Source: Clostridiales bacterium (lineage in GTDB: Bacteria; Bacillota; Clostridia; Christensenellales; Aristaeellaceae). Taken from it: a stretch of DNA of 43,592 bases. The notes under the pieces were generated by a model. That model worked only from the letters and a program-made list of their open reading frames with translations, had not been told where the DNA came from and did not search any database. Position 1 is the first letter of the stretch. Every line of letters starts with the position of its first letter. Positions 1 through 7,638 of the stretch are shown in pieces. The position numbers were made by a program, and so were the translations under genes. The stretch lies in the NCBI GenBank assembly GCA_016930575.1, contig JAFGGL010000039.1, forward strand, positions 1 to 43,592, given 5' to 3'.

Positions 1-540
1 GTCGTCAGCGCTTTGGCGACTTCGATGAACTCCGCCCAGGTCTTGGGGGGTTCGGTATAGCCGGCGTCAGTCAGCAGGTCGCTGCGGTAGTACATGACAA
101 CCGCGGGTTCTACCATCTGCGGGTAGGCGTACATGTGGCCGCCTTGGGATACCATCTCCAGGACGTTGGGATACAGGTCATCCCAGGCATCCTGGGGGAT
201 TAGGTCCTCCAGCGGCAGATACAGGCCCTGGCTTGCGCCCCAGGGGATTGCGCCGTAGTTCATCAGCAGCATGTCGGGCATAGTGCCGGCGGCACGGGCG
301 GCGGTTATCTTTTCATCCCATGCAGCGCCGTCGACAAATTCCTGCGTCACGTAGTACTGCTGGTTCGGATCTGCGTTGAATTCCTCCACCATTTGTTCGC
401 ACCAGGCGCGGTTCCAGTCTTCGAAGATGCGGTTCCACAGAACCACTTCCGTTTTGCCCTCGGTGTCAGCCACTGCTGCAATCGATACGAGAGATAGCGC
501 GATGGCCAAAACGAGAGTCCAGGTTACGATACGTTTCATA
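1..540 (-). CDS. Sugar ABC transporter substrate-binding protein (partial)
   Basis: This is the first 180 codons of an extracellular solute-binding protein family 1, which captures a sugar or oligosaccharide outside the membrane for an ABC importer. The C-terminal part lies beyond the window edge. The N-terminus is a signal peptide (MKR, then a hydrophobic run ending SIAAVAD) with no lipobox cysteine. The mature part shows the family's early pattern: VVLWNR near the start, then a predicted MPDMLLMNYG stretch, and later YAYPQMVEPAVVMYYRSDLL with PPKTWAEF. A strong AGGAGG site lies 9 bases before the ATG. The gene starts 18 bases after the DUF6259 glycosidase stop, so the two are one operon under the LacI-type operators upstream. 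Permease genes would be expected just outside the window. The family call is firm; the substrate is unknown. Confidence 0.88.
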
Positions 541-558
541 CGAATGGTTCCTCCTTTT

Positions 559-2757
559 TTATTTGATTTCCAGCATAGCAAGCCCAAAAGGTTCCAGAGC
601 CACTGAAACGGTCCGGTCTTCCTCTTGGCGCAGCATGCCTAAATCCGTTGTTGAAGTTGCGTCTTCTCTGTCAAAGCCGGTGATCAGACGCATGGCTCTG
701 ATGCCTTCCGAAAGGCGCAGAGACCGGTTGGAAACTGAGAAATTAAGCTTGCGGGGCTCTCCCCCGGAATTGGCAAGGAACAGGGCGTAAGCGCCCTCTC
801 CGTCCGTGAAAGCTGAAACGACCAAAGCTTCCGCTTTGTAGCTGCCCCTGGCCTTATAGGAAGGGTCTTTCTGTCCATGGTTGTAGTGGTACCAGTCGTA
901 CGTTGTTTCGGGGATCGTCATCTCCGGAGGAGCGGCCATCCGTCCGTATGCCAGATAGGGATTGCCATCCTTCAGCCGCAGCCTTGCGAACTGTCCGACG
1001 TACGCGGCCCTTTCCGGCACATAGGCGCAATGCTGCGGGTCGAAATGGAAGTAGTGCTCCTGACCGTCGGTTTCCCTGCCGTCGATTTCCTCCATCGGGC
1101 TATACTCATGGTTGATCTCGTACAGCCCGCCCCACAGATATACCCTGGCGACCGTATAATAGAAGAGGCTGCCTATTTCTGCGACCAGTTTCCCCCACCC
1201 GTCCATACGGACCGCGCCATACTCGTGGTACACATAATCAAACAGGGGGATCATCCGCATCTGACCCAAGCGCATCTGTTCCCTAAACGGCCAGGTTTCA
1301 AGCGTGGAGCAGGGCTGCCCCCAGGCGCGCGCCTGGTAAAAGTCCAGATACGGCAGATAGACCTCGTTCATCATTTCTGTACCCAGGGGGATCTGTTTCC
1401 CGGCTTCATTGGCAAGGGCCTCGGCCGTATCCCGATATACCTCGGCGTACCCGTCGACAATCTCTTTGCCGCCGCCCGGACGGTGGCCGTGGGTATCGTC
1501 CAGGCAGATTTTGATGAGGTTATTGGCTGAGATATCATAGTACATGGCATCCACGCCGGCCTCCCGCAGAACGGTAACATCCCGCTCCCGGTGAAAGTCT
1601 TTTGAAAAGCCGTCGCACGGACACAGCATGTTGAACGTATACCTGTCGTGGCTGAAGGTCGGTTTAGGGAATTTCTGCAAATGCGGCCTGAGTGTTTCGG
1701 GGTTGGATTTGTTCATGCCTACCAGGAAATCGAACTCGAACGGCGCGAAATAATCGCCGTTCTCCCGAATCACCCGCAGGTTGTTCTCGTTGAATTTCGT
1801 AGGAACCCAGTCGCACATGTCGCCGGGCACCCCCCAGCCGAAGGTCTGGGGTGTGTTGGTCCAGTCGGGTCCCAGAACGTGGAACCCCGGCGTGCCGATG
1901 TCCCCGCGGTATCGGCGCAGCCAGTTTGTACGGTCGTGCCCGGCGTTGATACCGAAGGTGCAGTATCCCACATCCTCCCTGATCCAGTCCGCCCGTCCCC
2001 TGCGGTCTTTGGCTGTACCCAAGGCGCACCAGGGCTGCTGCTGTGCCCAGCTTTTATACAGGTCCGCGGCCTCCTGCCAGCCATTGCCGCCGGTGAGCCG
2101 TATCACAAAATCATAATTCATGGCAATGGAAGCCCCGGGCGCGGCGTTTTCAAACCCCGTCATATGGCTTGCGGCTAAGCCGCCGTTGTCTTGATATACA
2201 TTCAGCCATTTCTGGTGGGCTTCCCCGTCCAGCGCAGCGAAATAAAGCCCTCCTTTTCCCTCCTCATAATAGGTGAAAAACTGCATCGACGCCCCGGAGA
2301 AGGATTCCGGATAGGGGGCGTAACGCAGGCCGCCCGTTTCCGGAATGAAAGACAGTGGATCGCGCATCAGCACCCCCGTCGCATAGGAGTGCGCCAAACA
2401 GCCCTGCGCGCCGTAATCGGCCAGAGGGCCGAGGATGGGATATTCATAAGCCTTAACAAAGGAACCCGGATCGTTTTGCAGGGATGCCCGGAAGGATATG
2501 CCTGCCTCCAGCAGCGCGATTTCCGCCGTCAGCACAGCGCCGTTCATACGCCAGGTCAAGGAAAGGGCATTTTCCGCCATTCCTGCTGAAAACGTAAACG
2601 GCTCGGACTGCATCTCGCCGTCATAGGCCACGCGGAAAGGCGGCAAAGCATTTCCTCCGGTCAGGTATTCCCGGTCTTTCCCCTTATCCAGCAATCCCGT
2701 GATGGTCCCTGTGACTTCGTCCGCCGTTAAGCGAATCCGCTGGTTCTCTAGAATCAT
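559..2757 (-). CDS. Putative glycoside hydrolase, DUF6259-like
   Basis: A 732-residue cytoplasmic protein without signal peptide, resembling the DUF6259 family of TIM-barrel glycosidase-like proteins. The N-terminal ~250 residues look like a beta-sandwich with short beta-rich segments. A barrel follows, containing WIREDVGYCTFG, GFHVLGPDWTN, APFEFDFLVG and DAMYYDISANN. An acidic pair in GTEMMNEVYLPYLD follows, and the C-terminus is a small beta domain. By analogy with related barrels, the Asp of YYDIS and a Glu of TEMMNE are candidate catalytic residues; that is inference. The start has an AAGGTGAT site 7 bases upstream. It is the first gene of an operon that continues into a sugar-binding protein 18 bases downstream, so it probably acts on the imported sugar. 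A sigma-70 promoter and two LacI-type operators precede it. The family call is fairly sure; the reaction is unknown. Confidence 0.75.
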   Translation of the reverse strand: MILENQRIRLTADEVTGTITGLLDKGKDREYLTGGNALPPFRVAYDGEMQSEPFTFSAGMAENALSLTWRMNGAVLTAEIALLEAGISFRASLQNDPGSFVKAYEYPILGPLADYGAQGCLAHSYATGVLMRDPLSFIPETGGLRYAPYPESFSGASMQFFTYYEEGKGGLYFAALDGEAHQKWLNVYQDNGGLAASHMTGFENAAPGASIAMNYDFVIRLTGGNGWQEAADLYKSWAQQQPWCALGTAKDRRGRADWIREDVGYCTFGINAGHDRTNWLRRYRGDIGTPGFHVLGPDWTNTPQTFGWGVPGDMCDWVPTKFNENNLRVIRENGDYFAPFEFDFLVGMNKSNPETLRPHLQKFPKPTFSHDRYTFNMLCPCDGFSKDFHRERDVTVLREAGVDAMYYDISANNLIKICLDDTHGHRPGGGKEIVDGYAEVYRDTAEALANEAGKQIPLGTEMMNEVYLPYLDFYQARAWGQPCSTLETWPFREQMRLGQMRMIPLFDYVYHEYGAVRMDGWGKLVAEIGSLFYYTVARVYLWGGLYEINHEYSPMEEIDGRETDGQEHYFHFDPQHCAYVPERAAYVGQFARLRLKDGNPYLAYGRMAAPPEMTIPETTYDWYHYNHGQKDPSYKARGSYKAEALVVSAFTDGEGAYALFLANSGGEPRKLNFSVSNRSLRLSEGIRAMRLITGFDREDATSTTDLGMLRQEEDRTVSVALEPFGLAMLEIK

Positions 2758-2778
2758 GTGCGATCACCTTCATGATGA

Positions 2779-2802
2779 CGATATGACATCGATGTCATAT
2801 CG
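2779..2802. promoter_or_regulatory. LacI-type operator O1 (24-bp perfect palindrome)
   Basis: A 24-base perfect inverted repeat centred on ATCGAT, with core ATGACATCGATGTCAT. It lies in the untranslated leader of the DUF6259 gene, about 100 bases downstream of the predicted start site. The even length and central CG are typical of LacI/GalR-family operators. There is no T-tract, so it is not a terminator. It is the best match among three or four related sites clustered around the lacI-like gene. Confidence 0.85.
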
Positions 2803-2889
2803 ACACCGAGGAAAAAATATCTCAGCACCTTGCTAAAAATGCGTTCTTTCTCCCTATATCTCACTCGCTCGATGTACATATTCTACTAT

Positions 2890-2905
2890 GTAACATCGAT
2901 GTCAT
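2890..2905. promoter_or_regulatory. LacI-type operator O2 overlapping the transcription start
   Basis: This site matches the O1 core in 14 of 16 positions: the right half is perfect and the left half has two changes. It sits just downstream of the -10 box of the minus-strand promoter, over the expected transcription start, where bound repressor would block initiation. Its centre is 107 bp from that of O1, close to ten helical turns, which would permit looping. Confidence 0.8.
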
Positions 2906-2911
2906 TGTACA

Positions 2912-2940
2912 ATGATAACAGAATGTTTGGGTAATGTCAA
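2912..2940 (-). promoter_or_regulatory. Sigma-70 promoter of the DUF6259-transporter operon
   Basis: Reading the minus strand, a consensus -35 box TTGACA (2940-2935) is followed by a 17-base spacer and a -10 box TATCAT (2917-2912). Operator O2 starts 7 bases beyond the -10. This geometry fits a strong promoter held off by a repressor. Confidence 0.8.
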
Positions 2941-2965
2941 TATAGTTTCCACAATTTTCATCATT

Positions 2966-3976
2966 TCATGCTTCGCGGCGGCTGGATCCCCGCAAAAACA
3001 GCTCCGGCTGCAGTCGTATGGTGCGCTTCTCCTTTCGGCCCTTGAGGATACGCTCCATTAAGAGCTCGGCGGCATACCTGCCGATGTCTTCTTCTTTCAT
3101 ATTGATTGAGGAAAGCTCCGGCACGGTACAGGTAGCCAAATCGGTATTGTCCATGCCGATGATGGCGACGTCCTGCGGAATATGCAGTCCGTGCTTCTTG
3201 CAAGCCTTCAGCGCGCCGATCGCCATCAGGTCGTTGGCAACCACCAGGGCCTCGGGGACCGAACGGGCGGAGATCATCTCCTCCATGGATTTTTCACCGC
3301 TGTCTCGTGAGAAATCCCCCTCTTTGAGGAAATTCTGGTTGACCGGGACATTGCCTTCGTTCATGGCCTTCAAAAAGCCTGCGAACCGTTCCCGCCCCGT
3401 CTGCACGGTGGTATCGCCCCCGATATAGCCTATTTTGCGAAACCCTTGACTGATAAAGTATTTGCACGCCATATAGATGCCTTCGAAGGTGTCGATATAG
3501 ACACAGTCGAAGTGGTCATTGCCGCTCAGAGACTGGTAATTATTGGTCAGCACCACGGGGAGGGCACAGGCATTGACGGCATCGATATTTTCCTTGTTGA
3601 AGTCAAAGGAAACAAAGATCATGCCATCGCCGTAACCTTCTTTCAGGCTGCGCAGCATCTTCTTTTCCATTCCTTTGTCGCCGCGCGTATGGCACAGGAT
3701 GGTATAGTACCCGTTCTGGTCCAGCACGTCGCTTGCGCCTTTGATCATACCGAAATAAAACGGGTTGTAGATATCGGGGATCAGAAAAAGAATTTTGTTG
3801 GTGCGTTTGCTTTTCAGCGATCTGGCCGCGTGGGATGGCGCGTAGTTCAGCCGCTTGGCCACCGCGATGATTTTATCGTACTTCTCCTTACTGCAGTATC
3901 CGGTTCCCCGCAGCGCCCGTGCTACCGTGGAAGGAGAAACGCCTACTTCCTGCGCGATCTCGTATATTGTAGCCAT
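2966..3976 (-). CDS. LacI-family transcriptional repressor
   Basis: A 336-residue DNA-binding sugar-responsive regulator. Residues 1-50 form the LacI helix-turn-helix (ATIYEIAQEVGVSPSTVARAL), followed by the hinge region ending SLKSKRTNKI. The rest is the periplasmic-binding-protein-like effector domain with DIYNPFYFGMIKGASD, GYIGG and the late segment DVAIIGMDNTDLA. I chose the ATG at 3976 because a GGAAAGG site precedes it and the protein then begins exactly as the family does. The longer upstream reading frame would run through the gene's own promoter and operator. The operators next to the DUF6259 gene and over its own -10 box point to autoregulation and local control. The effector sugar is unknown. 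Confidence 0.93.
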   Translation of the reverse strand: MATIYEIAQEVGVSPSTVARALRGTGYCSKEKYDKIIAVAKRLNYAPSHAARSLKSKRTNKILFLIPDIYNPFYFGMIKGASDVLDQNGYYTILCHTRGDKGMEKKMLRSLKEGYGDGMIFVSFDFNKENIDAVNACALPVVLTNNYQSLSGNDHFDCVYIDTFEGIYMACKYFISQGFRKIGYIGGDTTVQTGRERFAGFLKAMNEGNVPVNQNFLKEGDFSRDSGEKSMEEMISARSVPEALVVANDLMAIGALKACKKHGLHIPQDVAIIGMDNTDLATCTVPELSSINMKEEDIGRYAAELLMERILKGRKEKRTIRLQPELFLRGSSRREA

Positions 3977-4006
3977 TCCAAACCTTTCCTTCCTTCGTTT
4001 CTTCTG

Positions 4007-4026
4007 ATATGACATCGAGCTCATAT
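4007..4026. promoter_or_regulatory. LacI-type operator O3 (autoregulatory)
   Basis: This site matches 18 of the central 20 positions of O1; the two changes are next to the centre. It lies 30 bases before the lacI-like start codon and overlaps the edge of the TATAAT box at 4025-4030. Repressor bound here should shut off its own gene. Confidence 0.75.
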
Positions 4027-4053
4027 TATAAGTACATTCTGCATTGCGAAACA
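4025..4053 (-). promoter_or_regulatory. Probable promoter of the lacI-like gene
   Basis: The minus strand has a perfect TATAAT (4030-4025). The hexamer 17 bases upstream (TGTTTC) is a poor -35 match, so the promoter may be weak. It lies partly under operator O3. Confidence 0.5.
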
Positions 4054-4124
4054 GCATGCGTATTCGTCTATCCCATTCTTGTTGCATTGTAGCATTAAAA
4101 CGCTGTAAACGCAATGGAGTTCTA

Positions 4125-4153
4125 TTGACAATTGCAAAAGCCCGATTTATGAT
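4125..4153 (+). promoter_or_regulatory. Sigma-70 promoter of the GH116 gene
   Basis: A consensus -35 TTGACA (4125-4130), a 17-base spacer and a -10 TATGAT (4148-4153) point toward the GH116 gene. The predicted leader is about 105 bases and contains a degenerate operator-like palindrome at 4232-4247. Confidence 0.75.
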
Positions 4154-4231
4154 TACAAGCACTGAAAGACTGGAACCAATCATACTGCACTGCATATCCC
4201 TCGTAATAGCGGCGGATTTCCCATAAGATAT

Positions 4232-4247
4232 ATGGCACCGATACCAT
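4232..4247. promoter_or_regulatory. Degenerate LacI-like operator before GH116
   Basis: ATGGCACCGATACCAT is an imperfect inverted repeat that matches the O1 core in 12 of 16 positions and keeps the central CG. It lies just upstream of the GH116 ribosome binding site, in the leader. It could bring GH116 under the same repressor, but the match is weak. Confidence 0.4.
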
Positions 4248-4265
4248 TTAATTGAAAGGATGTCG

Positions 4266-6617
4266 ATGGCAATGAACGGATCCGCAAATTATACAAACAG
4301 GATGCCCCTGGCAGCGTTTCCTTTGGGTGGCTTGGGCACAGGCAGTGTCACCCTGCACGCATCCGGCGCGCTGACGGAGTTTGAGATTTTCAACCGCCCG
4401 GCCAAAGGCAACAAGCTGCCGTATTCCTTTTTCGCGATACATACGGCCTGGAGCGACTGTACCGACGCCAGGGTGCTGGAAGCGAAACGGATGCCGGATT
4501 TTGACCGGGCCAGGGGCTATCATCCCCAACAGGTTATGGGATTGCCGCGCTTTGCCGCGTCGCGGATGGAAACGGCTTTTCCGTTTGCGCGTATCGACTT
4601 TGAAGAAGAATCGCTGCCAGTTTCGGTATCGCTGGAAGCGTTTGTACCCTTTATTCCCCTTAATGAAGACGATTCCGGCATTCCGGCTGCGGTGTTCCGC
4701 TACCGAGTCAAAAATACGGGCGGAGTGAAGGCCAAAGTGCTTATCGCCGCTTCTATGCCGAATATCTACGGGTTCCGGGGTTTTGATTGCTTTGATAACT
4801 ACAGGCCTTTTGAAGGCCGAGAAAACAAGGAGATCCGGGAAGCGGGCATAAGCGGCGTGTTTATGACGGGCAGCGGATTGGCGGAAGACGCGCTGACGTT
4901 TGGCAACAGCGCCATCCTGGTGCCGGACGAATCGGCGCTTGTAAAACCGTACTGGCACCGCAGCAGATGGTATGACAGCGTTGCGGATTTCTGGAATTGC
5001 TTTTCCGCAGGACATCTGGAGCACGTCGGAATGGAAGGCGTCCAACGCAGCGCTATCGGCCCATTGGGGTATCCGGTCGGCTCCGCAGGCCTTGAGAAAA
5101 CCATCAACCCCGGCGTCGAGGAAGATTTCCTTTTCATCCTATCCTGGTATGTGCCCAACCGTTTCAGAGGGTGGTTTCAAGACGACAATCCAGGCCAAAC
5201 AATGAAGAACCATTATGCCACGCGCTTTGCAAGCGCGCTGGACGCCGGGCAATATCTGCTGCACAACCTGCCGCGCCTGGAGGCCCAAAGCCGCCTGTTT
5301 GCGGACGCCTTGCAGGGAAGCACGCTGCCCCGGCCGGTCATCAGCGCTGTTGCCGACAACCTGACGGTGTTGACCAGCAATACATGCTTCCGGGATGCGA
5401 CAGGAACGTTTCTTGCCTGGGAAGGCTGTCATGAGCAGGAAGGCAGCTGCCACGGCACCTGCACGCACGTTTGGAACTATGCCCAAAGCGCGGCCTGGCT
5501 GTTTCCGGCGATGGAACGCTCCGCCCGGTTGAACGAGTTTCTGTATGAGGTGGAGCCAAACGGAAAGATGAATTTCAGGGCCATGAAACGCTTCGGCCTG
5601 CCCGCCTTCAACATGCACGCCGCAGCCGACGGGCAACTGGGCACCATTGTGCGGGCCTGGCGGGAGTACCTGTTATCCGGTGACAAGGAATTTCTGGCAG
5701 CCATATATCCGCGCATACTGCGCTGCCTGGCCTATTGTGAAAAAACATGGGACGCAGACGGAGACGGCCTGCTGGAAGGTTTGCAGCACAATACATATGA
5801 TATCGAGTTCTGCGGCGTCAATCCCCTCTCCGGCGTGTTCTACCTTGCCGCGTTGCGGGCGGTGGAGAGATTGGCCGAAGCCATGGACGACCCCGTCTCC
5901 GCCAAGCGCGCAGCGGAGAAGTATGCGGCTTCCCGAGCGGCGCTGGACAAGGCATGCTTCAACGGCGCTTACTATGAACAGGTCATTGAGGACAAGGACT
6001 CGCCACCCTATCAGTTCGGCAAGGGATGCCTGTCCGACCAGCTTCTGGGGCAGGCAATGGCAAGTTTGTACGGTCTTGGTGAACTTCTGCCCAAAACGCA
6101 CATAAAAAGCGCAATCAAAGCCGTTTATGACAACAATTTCCTGGATGGCGACCATCGCGGATCCTGCATGCAAAGACTGTATATCGCTGACGATGAAAAG
6201 GGTTTGGTGCTGTGCTCCTGGCCGAAAGGCGGCAAGCCGCGTTTCCCTTTCGTGTATTCCGATGAGGTGTGGACGGGCATCGAATACCAGGTCGCCGCAT
6301 TGCTGATCCAGCAGGGTTTTGTGGAAGAAGGCCTGAACATCGTATCCGCCGTTCGAAAGCGGTACGACGGTATACGCCGCAATCCGTTCAGCGAAATGGA
6401 ATGCGGCTACCACTATGCCAGAAGCCTGGCCGGTTACGGCGTGATGGTCGCCTTTTGCGGCCTGCAGCTAACCCCTGAGGGAGACATCTCGTTCGATCCC
6501 GTAATCAACGAAAGCGATTTCCACTGCTTCTATTGCGACGGACGGCATTTCGGCATACTGCACCAGACTATATCAAAAAACGGACGGAAAGAGAAATTTG
6601 TCGAGATCTTATTATAA
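4266..6617 (+). CDS. GH116 beta-glycosidase (glucosylceramidase-like)
   Basis: A 783-residue cytoplasmic glycoside hydrolase of family GH116, whose members include beta-glucosidases, beta-xylosidases and the animal glucosylceramidase GBA2. The opening segment MPLAAFPLGGLGTGSVTL is typical. An N-terminal beta domain leads to a C-terminal (alpha/alpha)6 barrel. Glu514 in QHNTYDIEF and Asp666 in SDEVWTGIEYQ are the candidate nucleophile and acid/base. Their spacing of 152 residues equals that of Glu441 and Asp593 as I recall them for Thermoanaerobacterium xylanolyticum GH116. I prefer the ATG at 4266, six bases after AAAGG; an ATG at 4260 abuts the site. It diverges from the lacI-like gene and has its own consensus promoter. 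It probably cleaves a beta-linked sugar brought in by the neighbouring importer. Confidence 0.9.
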   Translation: MAMNGSANYTNRMPLAAFPLGGLGTGSVTLHASGALTEFEIFNRPAKGNKLPYSFFAIHTAWSDCTDARVLEAKRMPDFDRARGYHPQQVMGLPRFAASRMETAFPFARIDFEEESLPVSVSLEAFVPFIPLNEDDSGIPAAVFRYRVKNTGGVKAKVLIAASMPNIYGFRGFDCFDNYRPFEGRENKEIREAGISGVFMTGSGLAEDALTFGNSAILVPDESALVKPYWHRSRWYDSVADFWNCFSAGHLEHVGMEGVQRSAIGPLGYPVGSAGLEKTINPGVEEDFLFILSWYVPNRFRGWFQDDNPGQTMKNHYATRFASALDAGQYLLHNLPRLEAQSRLFADALQGSTLPRPVISAVADNLTVLTSNTCFRDATGTFLAWEGCHEQEGSCHGTCTHVWNYAQSAAWLFPAMERSARLNEFLYEVEPNGKMNFRAMKRFGLPAFNMHAAADGQLGTIVRAWREYLLSGDKEFLAAIYPRILRCLAYCEKTWDADGDGLLEGLQHNTYDIEFCGVNPLSGVFYLAALRAVERLAEAMDDPVSAKRAAEKYAASRAALDKACFNGAYYEQVIEDKDSPPYQFGKGCLSDQLLGQAMASLYGLGELLPKTHIKSAIKAVYDNNFLDGDHRGSCMQRLYIADDEKGLVLCSWPKGGKPRFPFVYSDEVWTGIEYQVAALLIQQGFVEEGLNIVSAVRKRYDGIRRNPFSEMECGYHYARSLAGYGVMVAFCGLQLTPEGDISFDPVINESDFHCFYCDGRHFGILHQTISKNGRKEKFVEILL

Positions 6618-6728
6618 GCTTCGCTTATTATGAAAACGGCGGCAGGCGGGGCTTCCCCGTCTCAGAATATCATGTCCCATGATTGAAACAGACCATCGGT
6701 GAAAAATCTGGTGAACTGCTGTCCCCGT

Positions 6729-6845
6729 TCAAAGATACAGCGTCAATCCGAAACCACCTGCGAATACAAAACGGTCCGTATTTAGATCGTTTCGCTCCAC
6801 CATCTCATCGCCGCGGACTATAAATCGTTCGCGGCGATTTTCCAT
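6729..6845 (-). CDS. Possible 38-residue small protein
   Basis: A short open frame with a good ribosome binding site (GAGGTGAT ending 5 bases before the ATG). It begins MENRRERFIVRGDEM and ends in the hydrophobic stretch FVFAGGFGLTLYL before TGA. The charged first half and hydrophobic tail could suit a small membrane-associated peptide. I do not recognise it. The frame overlaps a plus-strand terminator-like hairpin (6807-6841), and no promoter is apparent, so it may be chance. Confidence 0.3.
   Translation of the reverse strand: MENRRERFIVRGDEMVERNDLNTDRFVFAGGFGLTLYL
6807..6841 (+). terminator. Probable terminator downstream of GH116
   Basis: Stem ATCGCCGCG (6807-6815) pairs perfectly with CGCGGCGAT (6830-6838) around a 14-base loop and is followed by TTT. 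It lies 190 bases after the GH116 stop. The long loop and short T-run make it a moderate candidate. Confidence 0.45.
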
Positions 6846-6883
6846 GAGAATCACCTCTCATTCATTCCGTCGCGGCTCCTCTC

Positions 6884-7420
6884 GAATTGAGGCAGGATTC
6901 AATTCGGCTTTACGAAGGGGCATCCTTTTATGATGCGAAGGGATATAGGAACCTCGAACTCGCGAGAGCGCGGAGCGTAAAGAAATGCCATTGTATTGGC
7001 ATTTTTAGCGGAGCGGGCATAGGGCAATGGAAGTGAGCGTATACCTGGTGGGCACCGGAGGAGAGCGTGTGTCCTGTGGACACTGCGGCAAAGCCGCAAG
7101 CGATACAAAGGCGGGAAGTTTGACAGAGCGTTCAAACGATAGTGCAGTACGCGACAATCAAACCGACCGGAGCTTGCAAGAAGTACAAAGCGCACTGGAG
7201 TTGGGAGCTTTTATGCCAATCGAAATGAACGTGTGTCCGTGGACACCAGCGAGGCTTTGAGTGAATTAAGATTGAGAAGGTTTATAGAGCAGATGAACGG
7301 GAGTGAAATCTGCGACAATAAACCAGACGGAGCGACTGGTAAGGAGCAACACGACAATAAAGGCGAGTGGGTAGATCGGCCATGCCATAGCCTGCGCAGC
7401 AGGCGGCGGGTCTCCTATGC
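6884..7420. repeat. Hairpin- and repeat-rich intergenic region
   Basis: I see no gene here. It has an unusual density of small inverted repeats: CGAATTGA/TCAATTCG near 6890-6915, AAATGCCA/TGGCATTT at 6983-7004, tandem stems at 7069-7083 and 7084-7098, and a second GTGTCC/GGACAC stem at 7233-7246. Degenerate direct repeats built on GCGACAAT(C/A)AA occur at 7151-7173, 7312-7333 and 7351-7367. The codon-like reading frames across it have no recognisable content. It may be a decayed mobile or intergenic repeat element or a structured RNA; the sequence alone does not decide. Confidence 0.45.
6983..7006 (+). terminator. Terminator-like hairpin in repeat region
   Basis: AAATGCCA and TGGCATTT form a perfect 8-bp stem with a 6-base loop, and a run of five T begins inside the right arm (7002-7006). 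The stem is partly AT pairs and there is no obvious gene just upstream, so its role is uncertain. Confidence 0.35.
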
Positions 7421-7428
7421 TCCGCTAG

Positions 7429-7467
7429 ACCGCAATCCTTTGGACAATAAGGGATTGCGGTGTTTCT
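7429..7467 (+). terminator. Terminator hairpin, CCGCAATCC type
   Basis: ACCGCAATCC (7429-7438) pairs with GGATTGCGGT (7452-7461), and the stem extends inward by about three pairs. It is followed by GTTTCT. The sequence closely resembles the terminator at 25891-25930, including the flanking CTAG before it, so the two are probably copies of one module. Confidence 0.55.
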
Positions 7468-7548
7468 GCTTCAGGGTGATATATACCCTACGCCATCACG
7501 ATGATTGCGTGAATCGCTGAACATATTGCCTCACGTTCGGGCAATCTG

Positions 7549-7557
7549 TGCTATAAT
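7549..7557 (+). promoter_or_regulatory. Extended -10 promoter of the DUF3048 gene
   Basis: TGCTATAAT is a perfect extended -10 element 82 bases before the start codon. No good -35 is seen at the usual distance, as is common with extended -10 promoters. Confidence 0.6.
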
Positions 7558-7638
7558 AGGGTTACTCTTCAAAACATGTCGGCTGTGAACGGACTGAAGT
7601 TCATCTTCCTGAATTCCATGAATCGAGGCGAATAAGTC

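Noticed and set aside
2779-2802. The 24-bp palindrome as a terminator
   Set aside because: No T-run follows on either strand and the same sequence recurs at promoters, so an operator is a better reading.
7027-7260. A 76-codon frame in the repeat-rich region
   Set aside because: Its translation has no family pattern, no ribosome binding site is present, and the frame runs through the repeated hairpins.
6618-7638. tRNA or known riboswitch in the long gene-free stretch
   Set aside because: None of the stems arranges into a cloverleaf or a riboswitch pattern that I recognise, and no CCA or conserved loop sequences are present.
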